Under the pieces are notes generated by a model. The model had not been told where the DNA came from. It saw only the letters and a program-made list of their open reading frames with translations, and searched no databases. Below are positions 44,336 to 52,237 of a stretch of DNA of 64,000 nt, in pieces. Positions within the stretch are counted from its first letter, which is position 1; each line of letters opens with the position of its first letter. A program made the position numbers and the translations under genes. Source of the stretch: Streptomyces sp. Ru73 (GTDB lineage Bacteria; Actinomycetota; Actinomycetes; Streptomycetales; Streptomycetaceae); the NCBI RefSeq assembly GCF_002920575.1, contig NZ_PQSQ01000002.1, forward strand, positions 124,001-188,000. Reading direction: 5' to 3'.

Positions 44336-44632
44336 GAGGTGTTCTCCCTGTTCGACTCGGTGGCAGCGGTCGCCACGGCGGCGCGCCGGCCTCCGCCGCG
44401 CGCCTCAGGCCGGTGGGACCGCCCTTCCAGCGTCCCCCGTCCCCGGGCCTGCGACCACCCGGGACGCCGCCCTCCGCAGTGCCCGTGGAACGCCCGGGTC
44501 ACACCTGGCCGACGCCGGACGGGCAGCGGCGCCACCGTCGGCCCGCTCAGCGCCGCCGGGACCGGCTCAGCGGCGCGGGGACCCGCTCGGCGCACCGCGG
44601 GGGGGGGCCGGCGCGAAGCGGCCAGGACCGGT
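44336..44632. other. Intergenic region with a nine-base G run
   Basis: This 297-base gap lies between the hypothetical gene start and the stop of the hexosaminidase gene. It contains a run of nine G at 44599-44607 and no supported gene. It should hold the promoter of the hypothetical gene and the end of the sugar-uptake transcript. Confidence 0.45.
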
Positions 44633-46288
44633 TCAGCGCCGTGGGGGCGTGCCCTCCAGCGGGCGGCCGGGCACGCCGGGGCGGCGCTGGCGGGGCAGCG
44701 GGCCGCCGGGCGGGCGGTAGTCGACACCGAGCGCGTCCAGCCGGGCGTAGTGGCCTGTCATCCGGGCCTCGAAGCCCGCGTAGTCCCGCTCCTCGGGGGC
44801 CGGCAGCGGGGACCAGGCGACCTCGGCGAACGCGGCGAGCCGGGGGAAGACCTGGTAGTCGACGCGGGCGCGGTTCTGCATGACCTCGGTCCAGACGTTG
44901 GCCTGGGTACCAAGGATGTGGCGGGCCGCCTCGGGGGAAAGGCCCGGCGGTACGGGTTCGAACCGGTAGACGTCCTCCAGGGTCCGGACGTACCCGATGG
45001 GCATCGGCTCGTCGGGGCCGCCGTGCTGCCGGTGGTCCAGGTAGACGTGCTGCTCGGGGCACATCACGACGTCGTGCCCCGCCTCGGCGGCGGCGATGCC
45101 GCCCGCGTAGCCGCGCCAGGAGGAGACCGCGGCGCCTCCGGGGAGGCCGCCCTCCAGGATCTCGTCCCAGCCGATGAGCCGGCGGCCGCGCGCTGCCAGC
45201 CATGCGTCGAAGTGGCGGAGGAACCACGACTGGAGCGCGTCCTCGCCGGCCAGGCCGAGTGCGGCGATCCGGGCCTGCGCGGCCGGGGAGCGCCGCCACT
45301 CGTCCCGCGGGCACTCGTCCCCGCCCAGGTGGACGAAGGGCGAGACGTCGGCCGGGAAGAGGTCGAGCACCTCATCCAGTACGTCCTCGTAGAAGCGCAG
45401 GGTGGCGTCGGTGGGCGCGAGGACGTGCGGGCTGACGCCCCAGTTGTCCCACACCCCCAGTGCCGAGGTGTCGACGGCGTCGGTGTTGCCCAGGTGCGGG
45501 TAGGCGGCGATGGCGGCCTGCGAGTGGCCGGGTACGTCGATCTCGGGGACGACGCCGATGTGCCGCTCGGCGGCGTACGCGACGATCTCCCGGATGTCGT
45601 CCTTCGTGTAGTACCCGCCGTGCGGGGTCTCGTCCCACAGCTCCGAAGCCCGGTGGCCCCACTTGGTGCGCGGGCGCCAGGAGCCGACCTCGGTGAGGCG
45701 CGGGTGGCGTGCGATCTCGATGCGCCAGCCCTGGTCGTCGGTGAGGTGGAAGTGGAAGACGTTGAGCTTGTGCGCGGCGAGCAGGTCCAGGTAGCGCAGG
45801 ACGTCGTCCTTGGGCAGGAAGTGCCGGGCCACGTCGAGCATCATGCCGCGCCAGCCGAAGCGGGGCCCGTCCTCGATGCGCACGGCGGGCAGGTCCGTGG
45901 CGCGCCCGGGCGCGAGCGGTGCACGCCGGAAGGCATCGGCGCCGAGGAGCTGGCGCAGGGTCTGCGCGCCCCAGAAGACGCCGGCCGGGTCGCCGCCGGT
46001 GATCCGTACGGCACCGCCGGTGGTGTCGAGCCGGTAGTGCTCGGGCGGGAGTCCGGGGTCGACGGCGAGGGTGATCGTGCCGGGTGCGCCGGCGGGGCCG
46101 GGCGGCAGGGGCAGGCCGAGCGCGGCGCCCACGGTGGAGTGCAGCCACCGCTCGGTGGTTCCGGTCCCGGGGCCGGCCGCGAGCGCGGTGGTCGCGTCCA
46201 GGGTGCAGCCTGCGCCGGCGACGGCGTCCAGGTGCGCCGGCGCGGGCACGAGTCCGAGCTGCGGGGCTGTGGTCGTCGAACGCTTCAT
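44633..46288 (-). CDS. Beta-N-acetylhexosaminidase (GH20)
   Basis: This 551-residue enzyme releases N-acetylhexosamine from chitooligosaccharides or glycans. An N-terminal domain precedes a TIM barrel starting near FGWRGMMLDVARHFLPKDDV. LNVFHFHLTDDQGWRIEI and the catalytic Asp324-Glu325 pair in HLGGDECPRDEW are the GH20 hallmarks. Trp residues in SSWRGY and TQANVWTEVM line the substrate site. No signal peptide is visible, so it probably acts on imported sugars inside the cell. It is the last gene of the uptake operon, five bases after the second permease, like dasD in the dasABCD arrangement. Confidence 0.95.
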   Translation of the reverse strand: MKRSTTTAPQLGLVPAPAHLDAVAGAGCTLDATTALAAGPGTGTTERWLHSTVGAALGLPLPPGPAGAPGTITLAVDPGLPPEHYRLDTTGGAVRITGGDPAGVFWGAQTLRQLLGADAFRRAPLAPGRATDLPAVRIEDGPRFGWRGMMLDVARHFLPKDDVLRYLDLLAAHKLNVFHFHLTDDQGWRIEIARHPRLTEVGSWRPRTKWGHRASELWDETPHGGYYTKDDIREIVAYAAERHIGVVPEIDVPGHSQAAIAAYPHLGNTDAVDTSALGVWDNWGVSPHVLAPTDATLRFYEDVLDEVLDLFPADVSPFVHLGGDECPRDEWRRSPAAQARIAALGLAGEDALQSWFLRHFDAWLAARGRRLIGWDEILEGGLPGGAAVSSWRGYAGGIAAAEAGHDVVMCPEQHVYLDHRQHGGPDEPMPIGYVRTLEDVYRFEPVPPGLSPEAARHILGTQANVWTEVMQNRARVDYQVFPRLAAFAEVAWSPLPAPEERDYAGFEARMTGHYARLDALGVDYRPPGGPLPRQRRPGVPGRPLEGTPPRR

Positions 46289-46293
46289 GGTGA

Positions 46294-47142
46294 TCAGTCC
46301 TTGACCGCGCCGCCGAGCCCGGAGACCAGGCGGCGCTGTACGAGTACGAAGAAGACCAGGACCGGGACGGTCATCACCGTGGAGGCGGCCATGATTCCGC
46401 CCCAGTCGTTCTCCTCGGGCTTGAAGAAGACCAGCAGGGCCATCGGCAGGGTGGACTGCGACACGTCGCTGATGAGGAAGGACTTGGCGAACAGGAAGTC
46501 GTTCCAGGTGGAGATGAAGGAGAAGACACTGGTGGCGGCCAGGCCGGGGAAGACCAGCGGGAAGAGGATCCGCCACAGGAAGCGGGCCCGGCTCGCGCCG
46601 TCGACGGCCGCCTGTTCCTCCAGGGCCTCGGGTACCGCCTTGACGAAACCGCGCAGCATCCAGATGGCGAACGGCAGCGAGAAGGCCAGGTGCGGCAGGA
46701 TCAGCGAGCCGAGGGTGTTGAGCTGGCCGAGGTCCCGCATGAGGAAGAACAGCGGGATGGTCAGCGCCTCGACCGGCACCATCTGCGCCACCAGGAACAT
46801 GATCAGCAGGGTGGTGCGGAACCGGAAGCGGAAGCGGGTGACCGCGACGGCCGCCAGGAAGGCGATCAGCGCGGAGGCGACGACGACCGTGCCGGCCACG
46901 ATCAGGCTGTTGAGGAAGTACCGGCCGAAGTCCTGCTGCCCGAAGACGCGCCGGAAGGCGTCGAAAGAGGGGCTGAGGGTCCAGGGGCGCGGCGTGGTGG
47001 ACTGGATCTCGCCCGCCGGCTTGAAGGCCGAGAGGACCATCCAGTACAGCGGGAACGCGACGAGGGCGGCGATCAGGAGCGCGGCGGCCTCGGCGGCGAG
47101 CCGGCCGGGGCGGCGGATGCGGACCGCGCGTGACGGGCTCAC
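46294..47142 (-). CDS. Carbohydrate ABC transporter permease (MalG/DasC-type)
   Basis: This 282-residue membrane protein has six predicted TM helices and the EAA loop EEQAAVDGASRARFLWRILF, which docks the ATPase. It belongs to the CUT1 sugar permease group (VAFPLYWMVLSAFKPAGEIQ, IWMLRGFVKAVPEALEEQA). GTG is the start, with GGGGGAGG upstream, and overlaps the stop of the first permease (GTGA). With its partner it forms the channel for a chito- or other oligosaccharide. No ATPase gene is in the operon; such systems in Streptomyces share MsiK. Confidence 0.92.
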   Translation of the reverse strand: MSPSRAVRIRRPGRLAAEAAALLIAALVAFPLYWMVLSAFKPAGEIQSTTPRPWTLSPSFDAFRRVFGQQDFGRYFLNSLIVAGTVVVASALIAFLAAVAVTRFRFRFRTTLLIMFLVAQMVPVEALTIPLFFLMRDLGQLNTLGSLILPHLAFSLPFAIWMLRGFVKAVPEALEEQAAVDGASRARFLWRILFPLVFPGLAATSVFSFISTWNDFLFAKSFLISDVSQSTLPMALLVFFKPEENDWGGIMAASTVMTVPVLVFFVLVQRRLVSGLGGAVKD

Positions 47143-48041
47143 AGTTCCTCCCCCTGGCGCCGCACGATGCGCAGGTGGACCAGCGTGACGGCGAGCAGGA
47201 TCAGCAGCATGACCACGCCGATCGCCGAGCCGAGGCTGTACTGCGAGGAGGCGAACGCCTTCTGGTACGCGTACACGTTGAGCACGAGGTTCTGCCGGGC
47301 GATGCCGCCGCCGCCCGTCATCACGTAGATCTGGGTGAAGATCTTGAAGTCCCAGATGACGGACTGGAGGGTGACGACGAGGAGGATCGGCCGCAGCATC
47401 GGCGCCATGACGGAGCGCCAGGTGCGCCACTGCGAGGCGCCGTCCAGCGCGGCGGCCTCCAGCACCTCGGCCGGGATGGCGCGGATGCCGGCGTAGACGG
47501 TCACCATCACGAATGGGAACGAGCACCAGACGACTTCGAAGAGGACCAGTGCGAACGCGCTGTAGCGGCCGTACGTCCAGGAGAAGTCGCCGAGTCCCAG
47601 CACCTTGTTGACGGGCCCGAAGTCGGGGTCGAAGAGGAAGACCCAGACGGTGGAGCCGGTGATGGCGGGGGTGGCCCAGGCGCCGAGCGCGGCCAGCATC
47701 AGGACGAGCCGGGGCAGCGCGCGCACCCGGGTCAGCAGGACGGCGAGGGCGCAGCCGACGAGCAGGGTGGAGAGCACGCAGGCGGCGGCGAACAGCACGG
47801 TGGCGAGGAGTACCCGCCAGAACTCCCCGTCGCCGAGCAGCGCGGCGTAGTTGGCGAACCCCTGGAAGGAGGTCGGCCGGCCGCCGCTGACCTGCGCCTG
47901 GGTGTACTCCAGGAAGGAGATCAGGCCGAGTTGGTAGATCGGGTAGACCAGCAGGGCGCCCAGGACGGCGAGCGCGGGCAGCAGGTAGAGCCAGGGGGTC
48001 CAACCGGGGCGGCGGAGGGCGGTCAACGGCGCCGTCCTCAC
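47139..48041 (-). CDS. Carbohydrate ABC transporter permease (MalF/DasB-type)
   Basis: This 300-residue protein is the first CUT1 permease of the operon, with six TM helices (WLYLLPALAVLGALLVYPIY at the start). Its EAA-type loop is VLEAAALDGASQWRTWRSVM, and the C-terminal end is LILLAVTLVHLRIVRRQGEE. The GTG start overlaps the stop of the binding-protein gene by four bases, so the two are coupled. It pairs with the downstream permease. The substrate is inferred as N-acetylglucosamine-containing oligosaccharide from the hexosaminidase at the end of the operon. Confidence 0.92.
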   Translation of the reverse strand: MRTAPLTALRRPGWTPWLYLLPALAVLGALLVYPIYQLGLISFLEYTQAQVSGGRPTSFQGFANYAALLGDGEFWRVLLATVLFAAACVLSTLLVGCALAVLLTRVRALPRLVLMLAALGAWATPAITGSTVWVFLFDPDFGPVNKVLGLGDFSWTYGRYSAFALVLFEVVWCSFPFVMVTVYAGIRAIPAEVLEAAALDGASQWRTWRSVMAPMLRPILLVVTLQSVIWDFKIFTQIYVMTGGGGIARQNLVLNVYAYQKAFASSQYSLGSAIGVVMLLILLAVTLVHLRIVRRQGEEL

Positions 48042-49342
48042 CGTGCGTCGGCGAACGCGGCGTCCATCTTGCGCGCCGCGTCGTCGGACGCCTGGCCGAC
48101 TCCCTTACGGCCGCTGACGATCTCCTGGAACATGGTGGGGAGGATCAGCGAGGCGTCGATCTGGCCCCAGGCGGGCGAGGCGGGCACGGACTTGGCGCCG
48201 GCGTGCAGGGTCGCGACGAACGGCTTGACGAACGGTTCCTTCGTCGCGGCCTCGTCGAGCACGTCGGTGTAGGTCGGCAGGAAGCCCATCGCGTCGAACA
48301 GCCGCCGCTGGGTCTCCTTGCCGGTGAGGGTCTTCATCAGGTCGACCGCCAGGGTGCGGTGCGAGGTGCTCTTCAGTACGCCGATGTTGTTGCCGCCCGC
48401 GAAGGCCGGGGCGATCGAGCCCTTCTTGACGCCGGGCAGCGGGACGACCGCGTACTTGCCCTTGACCTTGCTCGCCTCGACGGCGGCGTGGCTGAAGTCG
48501 CCGCCGATCGCCATGGCGGCCTTGCCCGAGGCGAATGCGGTGACGGTGGCGTTGCCGCCCAGAGAAGCGCACTTGTCGGCCGGGCAGTTGGCGTTGCCGA
48601 ACAGCGAGGCGTAGGCGCTGATGCCCTTGCGGGCCTGCGGGGTGTTGACGGCCGCCTTGTAGGTGCCGCCCTTCTTCACGGCGAGCTCGCCCCCGTGGGC
48701 CCAGAGGAAGGGCAGGGCGCCGTAGGTGTAGGCGCCGCCGACCGCCAGGCCGTAGAGGTCCGGTCTGGCCTTGTGGATCTTCTTGGCGGCAGCCGCCAGT
48801 CCGGCCTGCGAGGCGGGCGGGTCGATGCCCAGGTCCTCGAGGACGTCGGTGCGGTAGTACAGCGCGCGGACGCCCACGAAGAGCGGCGCGCCGTAGACCT
48901 TGCCGCCGACGGTCACGGACTCCTTCGCCGTGGGGTCGGCGTCCTTGGCCTCGTCCCATGCGGCGTACTCGGCGCTGACGTCGGCGAGGCCGCCGTCCCG
49001 CACGTATCCGGCGGTGTCGGTGTTGCCGTACTCGATGAGGTCGGGGGCGCTCGCGGGGTCGTTGAACGCCGCCTTGATGCGCTGCGCGCGGGTGTCGACG
49101 GGGATGTACTCGACCTGGACGTCGGTCCCCTTGTGCCGCTTCTCGAAGGAGGCGACGGCCGCGTCGACGGCCTTCTCCTTGGGCGCGTTGCCGACCTCAC
49201 GGAACAGCCAGACGCGCAGCGTTCCGCTCTTCTCGTCCGCCGTCCCGCCGCTCCCCGAGGTCTGGGGTGCGCAGGCGGTGGCGCTGAGACCGGCGAGGAC
49301 AAGTGCGGTCAGCGGAGCGGCTATTCGGGCGAACGGCTTCAT
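48038..49342 (-). CDS. Extracellular sugar-binding lipoprotein (DasA/NgcE-like)
   Basis: This 434-residue protein is the solute-binding component. Its lipobox is LSATAC (Cys24). The mature part is a family 1 extracellular binding protein: GTLRVWLFREVGNAPKEKAV, then ASAPDLIEYGNTDTAGYV, and a C-terminal region with PASPAWGQIDASLILPTMFQ. It is the first gene of the binding protein-permease-permease-hexosaminidase operon. AGGGG lies before the ATG. An inverted repeat upstream (49365-49379) is a candidate operator. Two Cys (NCPADKC) may form a disulfide. Confidence 0.93.
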   Translation of the reverse strand: MKPFARIAAPLTALVLAGLSATACAPQTSGSGGTADEKSGTLRVWLFREVGNAPKEKAVDAAVASFEKRHKGTDVQVEYIPVDTRAQRIKAAFNDPASAPDLIEYGNTDTAGYVRDGGLADVSAEYAAWDEAKDADPTAKESVTVGGKVYGAPLFVGVRALYYRTDVLEDLGIDPPASQAGLAAAAKKIHKARPDLYGLAVGGAYTYGALPFLWAHGGELAVKKGGTYKAAVNTPQARKGISAYASLFGNANCPADKCASLGGNATVTAFASGKAAMAIGGDFSHAAVEASKVKGKYAVVPLPGVKKGSIAPAFAGGNNIGVLKSTSHRTLAVDLMKTLTGKETQRRLFDAMGFLPTYTDVLDEAATKEPFVKPFVATLHAGAKSVPASPAWGQIDASLILPTMFQEIVSGRKGVGQASDDAARKMDAAFADAR

Positions 49343-49364
49343 CGATACCCCTACGGATCGAGCG

Positions 49365-49379
49365 TTGCAATATACGCAA
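49365..49379. promoter_or_regulatory. Inverted repeat upstream of the sugar-uptake operon
   Basis: TTGCAATATACGCAA carries TTGC/GCAA arms around a seven-base centre and lies 22 bases upstream of the binding-protein start codon, in an unusually AT-rich stretch. It is a plausible operator or promoter element. It does not resemble the DasR site (dre). Confidence 0.5.
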
Positions 49380-49515
49380 TGAACGTTTCGCTCTGCACAA
49401 CTGGCGTGGAGCATAAGGGGGTTCGGAGAGCCGGGACAAGGTCTGCACCAATGCGCGATCCACGGCAGGCCGGATGCGCGGGAGTCAATATCGGCCAAAC
49501 GGAGTTAAGGCGATT

Positions 49516-49539
49516 GTCTTAGTAAGACACGCGTCTTAC
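49516..49539. promoter_or_regulatory. Operator with three alternating half-sites upstream of the P450 gene
   Basis: GTCTTA (49516-49521), TAAGAC (49523-49528) and GTCTTA (49533-49538) alternate in orientation, giving two overlapping palindromes, one with a one-base and one with a four-base centre. The site lies 38 bases before the P450 ATG. A TetR regulator is encoded two genes downstream. Confidence 0.7.
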
Positions 49540-49576
49540 GGTGGCGGGAACGCCGAAGCCCGCGGAGGAGCCCCCC

Positions 49577-50800
49577 ATGACCGACGAGGCCACACCGATC
49601 CCCGACTACCCGTTCGCCCAGCCCAACGTCCTTGAACCGCCGCGCGAATGGGCCGAGAGCCGCGCCAAGTGCCCGGTCACTCACGTCCGGATGCCCAGCG
49701 GGGACGTCGTGGGCCTGCTGACCGGGTACGACGAGGTCCGCACCCTGCTCGCCGACCCGCGCTTCAGCCGCAACCTCGCCCGGGAGGGCGCGGCGCGCCT
49801 GTCCAACACCGAGGACGGCGGGCTGTTCAGCCGGACCACGGAAGGCACGGCGGACATCCAGGAGGGTCCGGGCCACCAGCGGTGGCGGCGGCTGCTCAGC
49901 CGCGCGTTCACCGTCAAGAAGATGGAGGCCTGGCGCCCTCGCGTCCAGGAGATGGCGGACGAGCTGATCGACGCCATGATGGCCAAGGGGTCGCCGGCCG
50001 ACCTCCGCAAGGAGCTGGCGCTGCCGCTGCCCGTTCGGGTCATCTGCGCGCTGCTCGGCGCCCCGAGCGAGGACCAGGACAAGTTCGCGTACTGGTCCGA
50101 GGTGGCGCTGACGCTGACCAAGTACTCGCAGGAGGAGGTCGACGCGGCGACGCAGGCGTTCCTCGACTACGCCTCGGACCTGGTCGAGCAGAAGCGCGCG
50201 CACCCCGGCGACGACCTGCTCAGCGAGCTGACCCAGATCTCCGACAGCCAGGACGGCCGGCTCAGCCACGACGAGCTGGTCTCCACCGCGCGCGGCCTGC
50301 TGCTCGCGGGGCACGAGACCACCTCGAACATGATCCTGAAGATGACGGCGCTGCTGCTGTCCGAGCGGGAGCGGTACGAGGCCGTGGTCGCCGACCCGGG
50401 GCTGGTCACCGGCACGGTGGAGGAGTCCCTGCGGATGGACCCGCTGGCGGGCGTGGGCATCCCGCGCTACATCACCGAGGACATCGAGGTCGGCGGGGAG
50501 CCGGTCGCGCCGGGCAGCAGCCTGCTCGTCAGCCTGGCCGCCGCCAACCGGGACGCGCGCAAGTTCCCCGACCCCGACCGCTTCGACCCGCGGCGCGAGA
50601 ACAACAGCCAGCACGTCGCCTTCGGCGCCGGGCCGCACTTCTGCGTCGGCCAGACGCTGGCCCGGGTGGAGCTGAAGGTGGTGCTGGAGACCTTCGCGCG
50701 CCGACTGCCCGGCCTGCGGCTGCGGGACACCCCCGACCAGCTGCGGCAGCGCGAGGGCGTGGCCGCCGGCGGCCTGCAGGAACTGTGGGTCGAGTGGTGA
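49577..50800 (+). CDS. Cytochrome P450
   Basis: This 407-residue P450 is a soluble class I bacterial type. The I-helix oxygen-binding motif is AGHETTSN (about 244-251), the K-helix ExxR is EESLR (283-286), and the heme loop is FGAGPHFCVGQTLA with Cys356 as axial ligand. The ATG follows GGAGG closely; an earlier in-frame GTG at 49541 is less likely. The ferredoxin gene 39 bases downstream is its probable electron donor, and a TetR gene completes the operon. No dedicated ferredoxin reductase is present. It could tailor the product of the nearby PKS-NRPS or detoxify an inducer; substrate unknown. Confidence 0.95.
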   Translation: MTDEATPIPDYPFAQPNVLEPPREWAESRAKCPVTHVRMPSGDVVGLLTGYDEVRTLLADPRFSRNLAREGAARLSNTEDGGLFSRTTEGTADIQEGPGHQRWRRLLSRAFTVKKMEAWRPRVQEMADELIDAMMAKGSPADLRKELALPLPVRVICALLGAPSEDQDKFAYWSEVALTLTKYSQEEVDAATQAFLDYASDLVEQKRAHPGDDLLSELTQISDSQDGRLSHDELVSTARGLLLAGHETTSNMILKMTALLLSERERYEAVVADPGLVTGTVEESLRMDPLAGVGIPRYITEDIEVGGEPVAPGSSLLVSLAAANRDARKFPDPDRFDPRRENNSQHVAFGAGPHFCVGQTLARVELKVVLETFARRLPGLRLRDTPDQLRQREGVAAGGLQELWVEW

Positions 50801-50839
50801 CGCGGCAGGCCGGCGGGCAGCGGGGAACGAGGAGGTAGC

Positions 50840-51034
50840 ATGAAGATCACCGTGGACCAGGACGCGTGCTGCGGCAGCGGGTTGTGCGTACTGAGGGCCG
50901 ACCGGGTGTTCGACCAGCGTGAGGAGGACGGTGTCGTGATGCTGCTCGACGCGGCGCCGTCGCCGGAGCACCACGAGGACGTGCGCGCCGCCGCCGAGGG
51001 GTGCCCGACCGGAGCCATCCGACTCGCGGAATGA
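50840..51034 (+). CDS. Ferredoxin, [3Fe-4S] type
   Basis: This 64-residue ferredoxin starts MKITVDQDACCGSGLCVLRA and has Cys10/11, Cys16 and Cys55 (GCPTGAI) as cluster ligands. The missing fourth Cys is the mark of the small [3Fe-4S] ferredoxins that feed electrons to actinobacterial P450s. AGGAGG before the ATG is strong. It follows the P450 gene and its stop overlaps the TetR start by four bases. Two adjacent Cys at 10-11 leave it open which one is the ligand; the family pattern favours the first. Confidence 0.95.
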   Translation: MKITVDQDACCGSGLCVLRADRVFDQREEDGVVMLLDAAPSPEHHEDVRAAAEGCPTGAIRLAE

Positions 51035-51699
51035 ACACCACAGCGCCGGCCGCCTCGCCGTCCCCCCGCTCGGTGCTCGCGCGCCACAAGCTGATGCGCG
51101 CCGCCGAGCGGCTCATCGCCGAACGGGGCTTCGCAGGCGTCTCCGTACGGCAGATCAGCGAGGCGGCCGGCCAGCGGAACAACTCCGCCGTGCAGTACCA
51201 CTTCAACGGCCGTGACGAGCTCATCAAGGCGATCCTGTCGAGCTACACGGACGTCATAGAGGAGCGGCGCATCGCCATGGTCGAGGCGCTCGGCGGCCGG
51301 CGGATCTCGCTGGAGGAGCACTACCGGTGCCTCATCATGCCGGGCGTCGAGTACCACATCGAGGCACCGGCCCCGACCTGGGGCGCGCGCTTCCTCGCCC
51401 AGGCGATCGTCGAGCCGGCGCTGCGCGAGTACGTGATCCAGGAGCATCTGAACACCCCCTCGCACCGCATCCTCGACACCTACGGGGCGCTGCGGCGCGA
51501 GGACCTCGACCCCGGGCTGCGCCGGCGGCACAGCGCCATGGTGCGCCAGCTGACCGTGCACGCCTTCGCCGAGCTGGAACACGACCTGGCGGACGGCCGG
51601 ATCGACCGCGCCGAGGCGGAGCAGCGCTGGCGGCTGCTGGGGGAAGATCTGATCACGGCGCTGTGCGGGCTGTCCACGGCCCTCCTGGGCCGGGCGTGA
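51031..51699 (+). CDS. TetR-family transcriptional regulator
   Basis: This 222-residue regulator has the N-terminal TetR helix-turn-helix (LIAERGFAGVSVRQISEAAG then QYHFNGRDELIKAIL) and a C-terminal helical ligand domain. It is the third gene of the P450-ferredoxin operon, coupled by ATGA. The alternating GTCTTA/TAAGAC sites upstream of the P450 gene fit a TetR-type operator, which suggests negative autoregulation of the whole operon. The ligand is unknown and may be the P450 substrate. Confidence 0.92.
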   Translation: MNTTAPAASPSPRSVLARHKLMRAAERLIAERGFAGVSVRQISEAAGQRNNSAVQYHFNGRDELIKAILSSYTDVIEERRIAMVEALGGRRISLEEHYRCLIMPGVEYHIEAPAPTWGARFLAQAIVEPALREYVIQEHLNTPSHRILDTYGALRREDLDPGLRRRHSAMVRQLTVHAFAELEHDLADGRIDRAEAEQRWRLLGEDLITALCGLSTALLGRA

Positions 51700-51722
51700 G
51701 CGCACCGGTCCGTACGGTGCGC
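51700..51722. terminator. Hairpin between convergent TetR and DUF4188 genes
   Basis: A perfect 8-base-pair stem (GCGCACCG / CGGTGCGC) with a 7-base loop starts right after the TetR stop codon. It lies in the 43-base convergent gap and may act in both directions; no T-run. Confidence 0.55.
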
Positions 51723-51742
51723 GGTCCGGCCGCGGGGCCGGG

Positions 51743-52237
51743 TCAGCGCAGGCCCAGCCGGGCGGCGGCCGTGTCGCCGCGGGTGCCGACCGGGAGGACG
51801 CCGGTCGCGGCGCCCAGCCCGTAGGGCGGCATGTCGACGTAGACCGCCTCGTACGCGCCTGCCGCGACGGTGTACGTCTCGTGGAACACGCCCACGCTGC
51901 CGCCGCTCTCCCGGACCCGCCGGTTGAAGTCGGCCCAGGCCGGCCGGTGCAGGCGGTCCGGCGCCGAGGCGTACGCCAGCAGCTTCTCCGCCGACTCCCA
52001 GTACTGGATCACCTCGACGACCCGGGGCGGGCCGAGCCGGGTACGGGCGCCCAGCAGCCCGCTGTCCCGGTCGGCCAGCAGCTCCCGGATCATCGGCGCC
52101 ATCGCCTTGGTGACCGGCACCCAGTGGCGCGGCGCGCGCAGCCGGTTGATGCGCATGCCCAGGACGAAGACGACCAGGTCGCCGCCGGCCGCAGCGGTGG
52201 TGCGGCCCCGCTCGGGCGCGGGTGCGCTGCGCGTCAT
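51743..52237 (-). CDS. DUF4188 domain protein (putative monooxygenase-like)
   Basis: This 164-residue protein matches the DUF4188 group, dimeric alpha/beta-barrel-like proteins sometimes annotated as monooxygenases. Key parts are LVVFVLGMRINRLRAPRHWV, the VVEVIQYWESAEKLLAYA segment with Trp, and FHETYTVAAGAYEAVYVDMP. Its ATG overlaps the TGA of the PKS-NRPS gene upstream (ATGA), so it is co-translated with it and probably modifies or helps to fold its product. No cofactor site is evident. The reaction is unknown. Confidence 0.82.
   Translation of the reverse strand: MTRSAPAPERGRTTAAAGGDLVVFVLGMRINRLRAPRHWVPVTKAMAPMIRELLADRDSGLLGARTRLGPPRVVEVIQYWESAEKLLAYASAPDRLHRPAWADFNRRVRESGGSVGVFHETYTVAAGAYEAVYVDMPPYGLGAATGVLPVGTRGDTAAARLGLR

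Noticed and set aside
49343-49515. Search for a DasR (dre) site upstream of the sugar-uptake operon
   Set aside because: No sequence close to ACTGGTCTAGACCAGT was found; the ACTGG near 49400 lacks its partner half.
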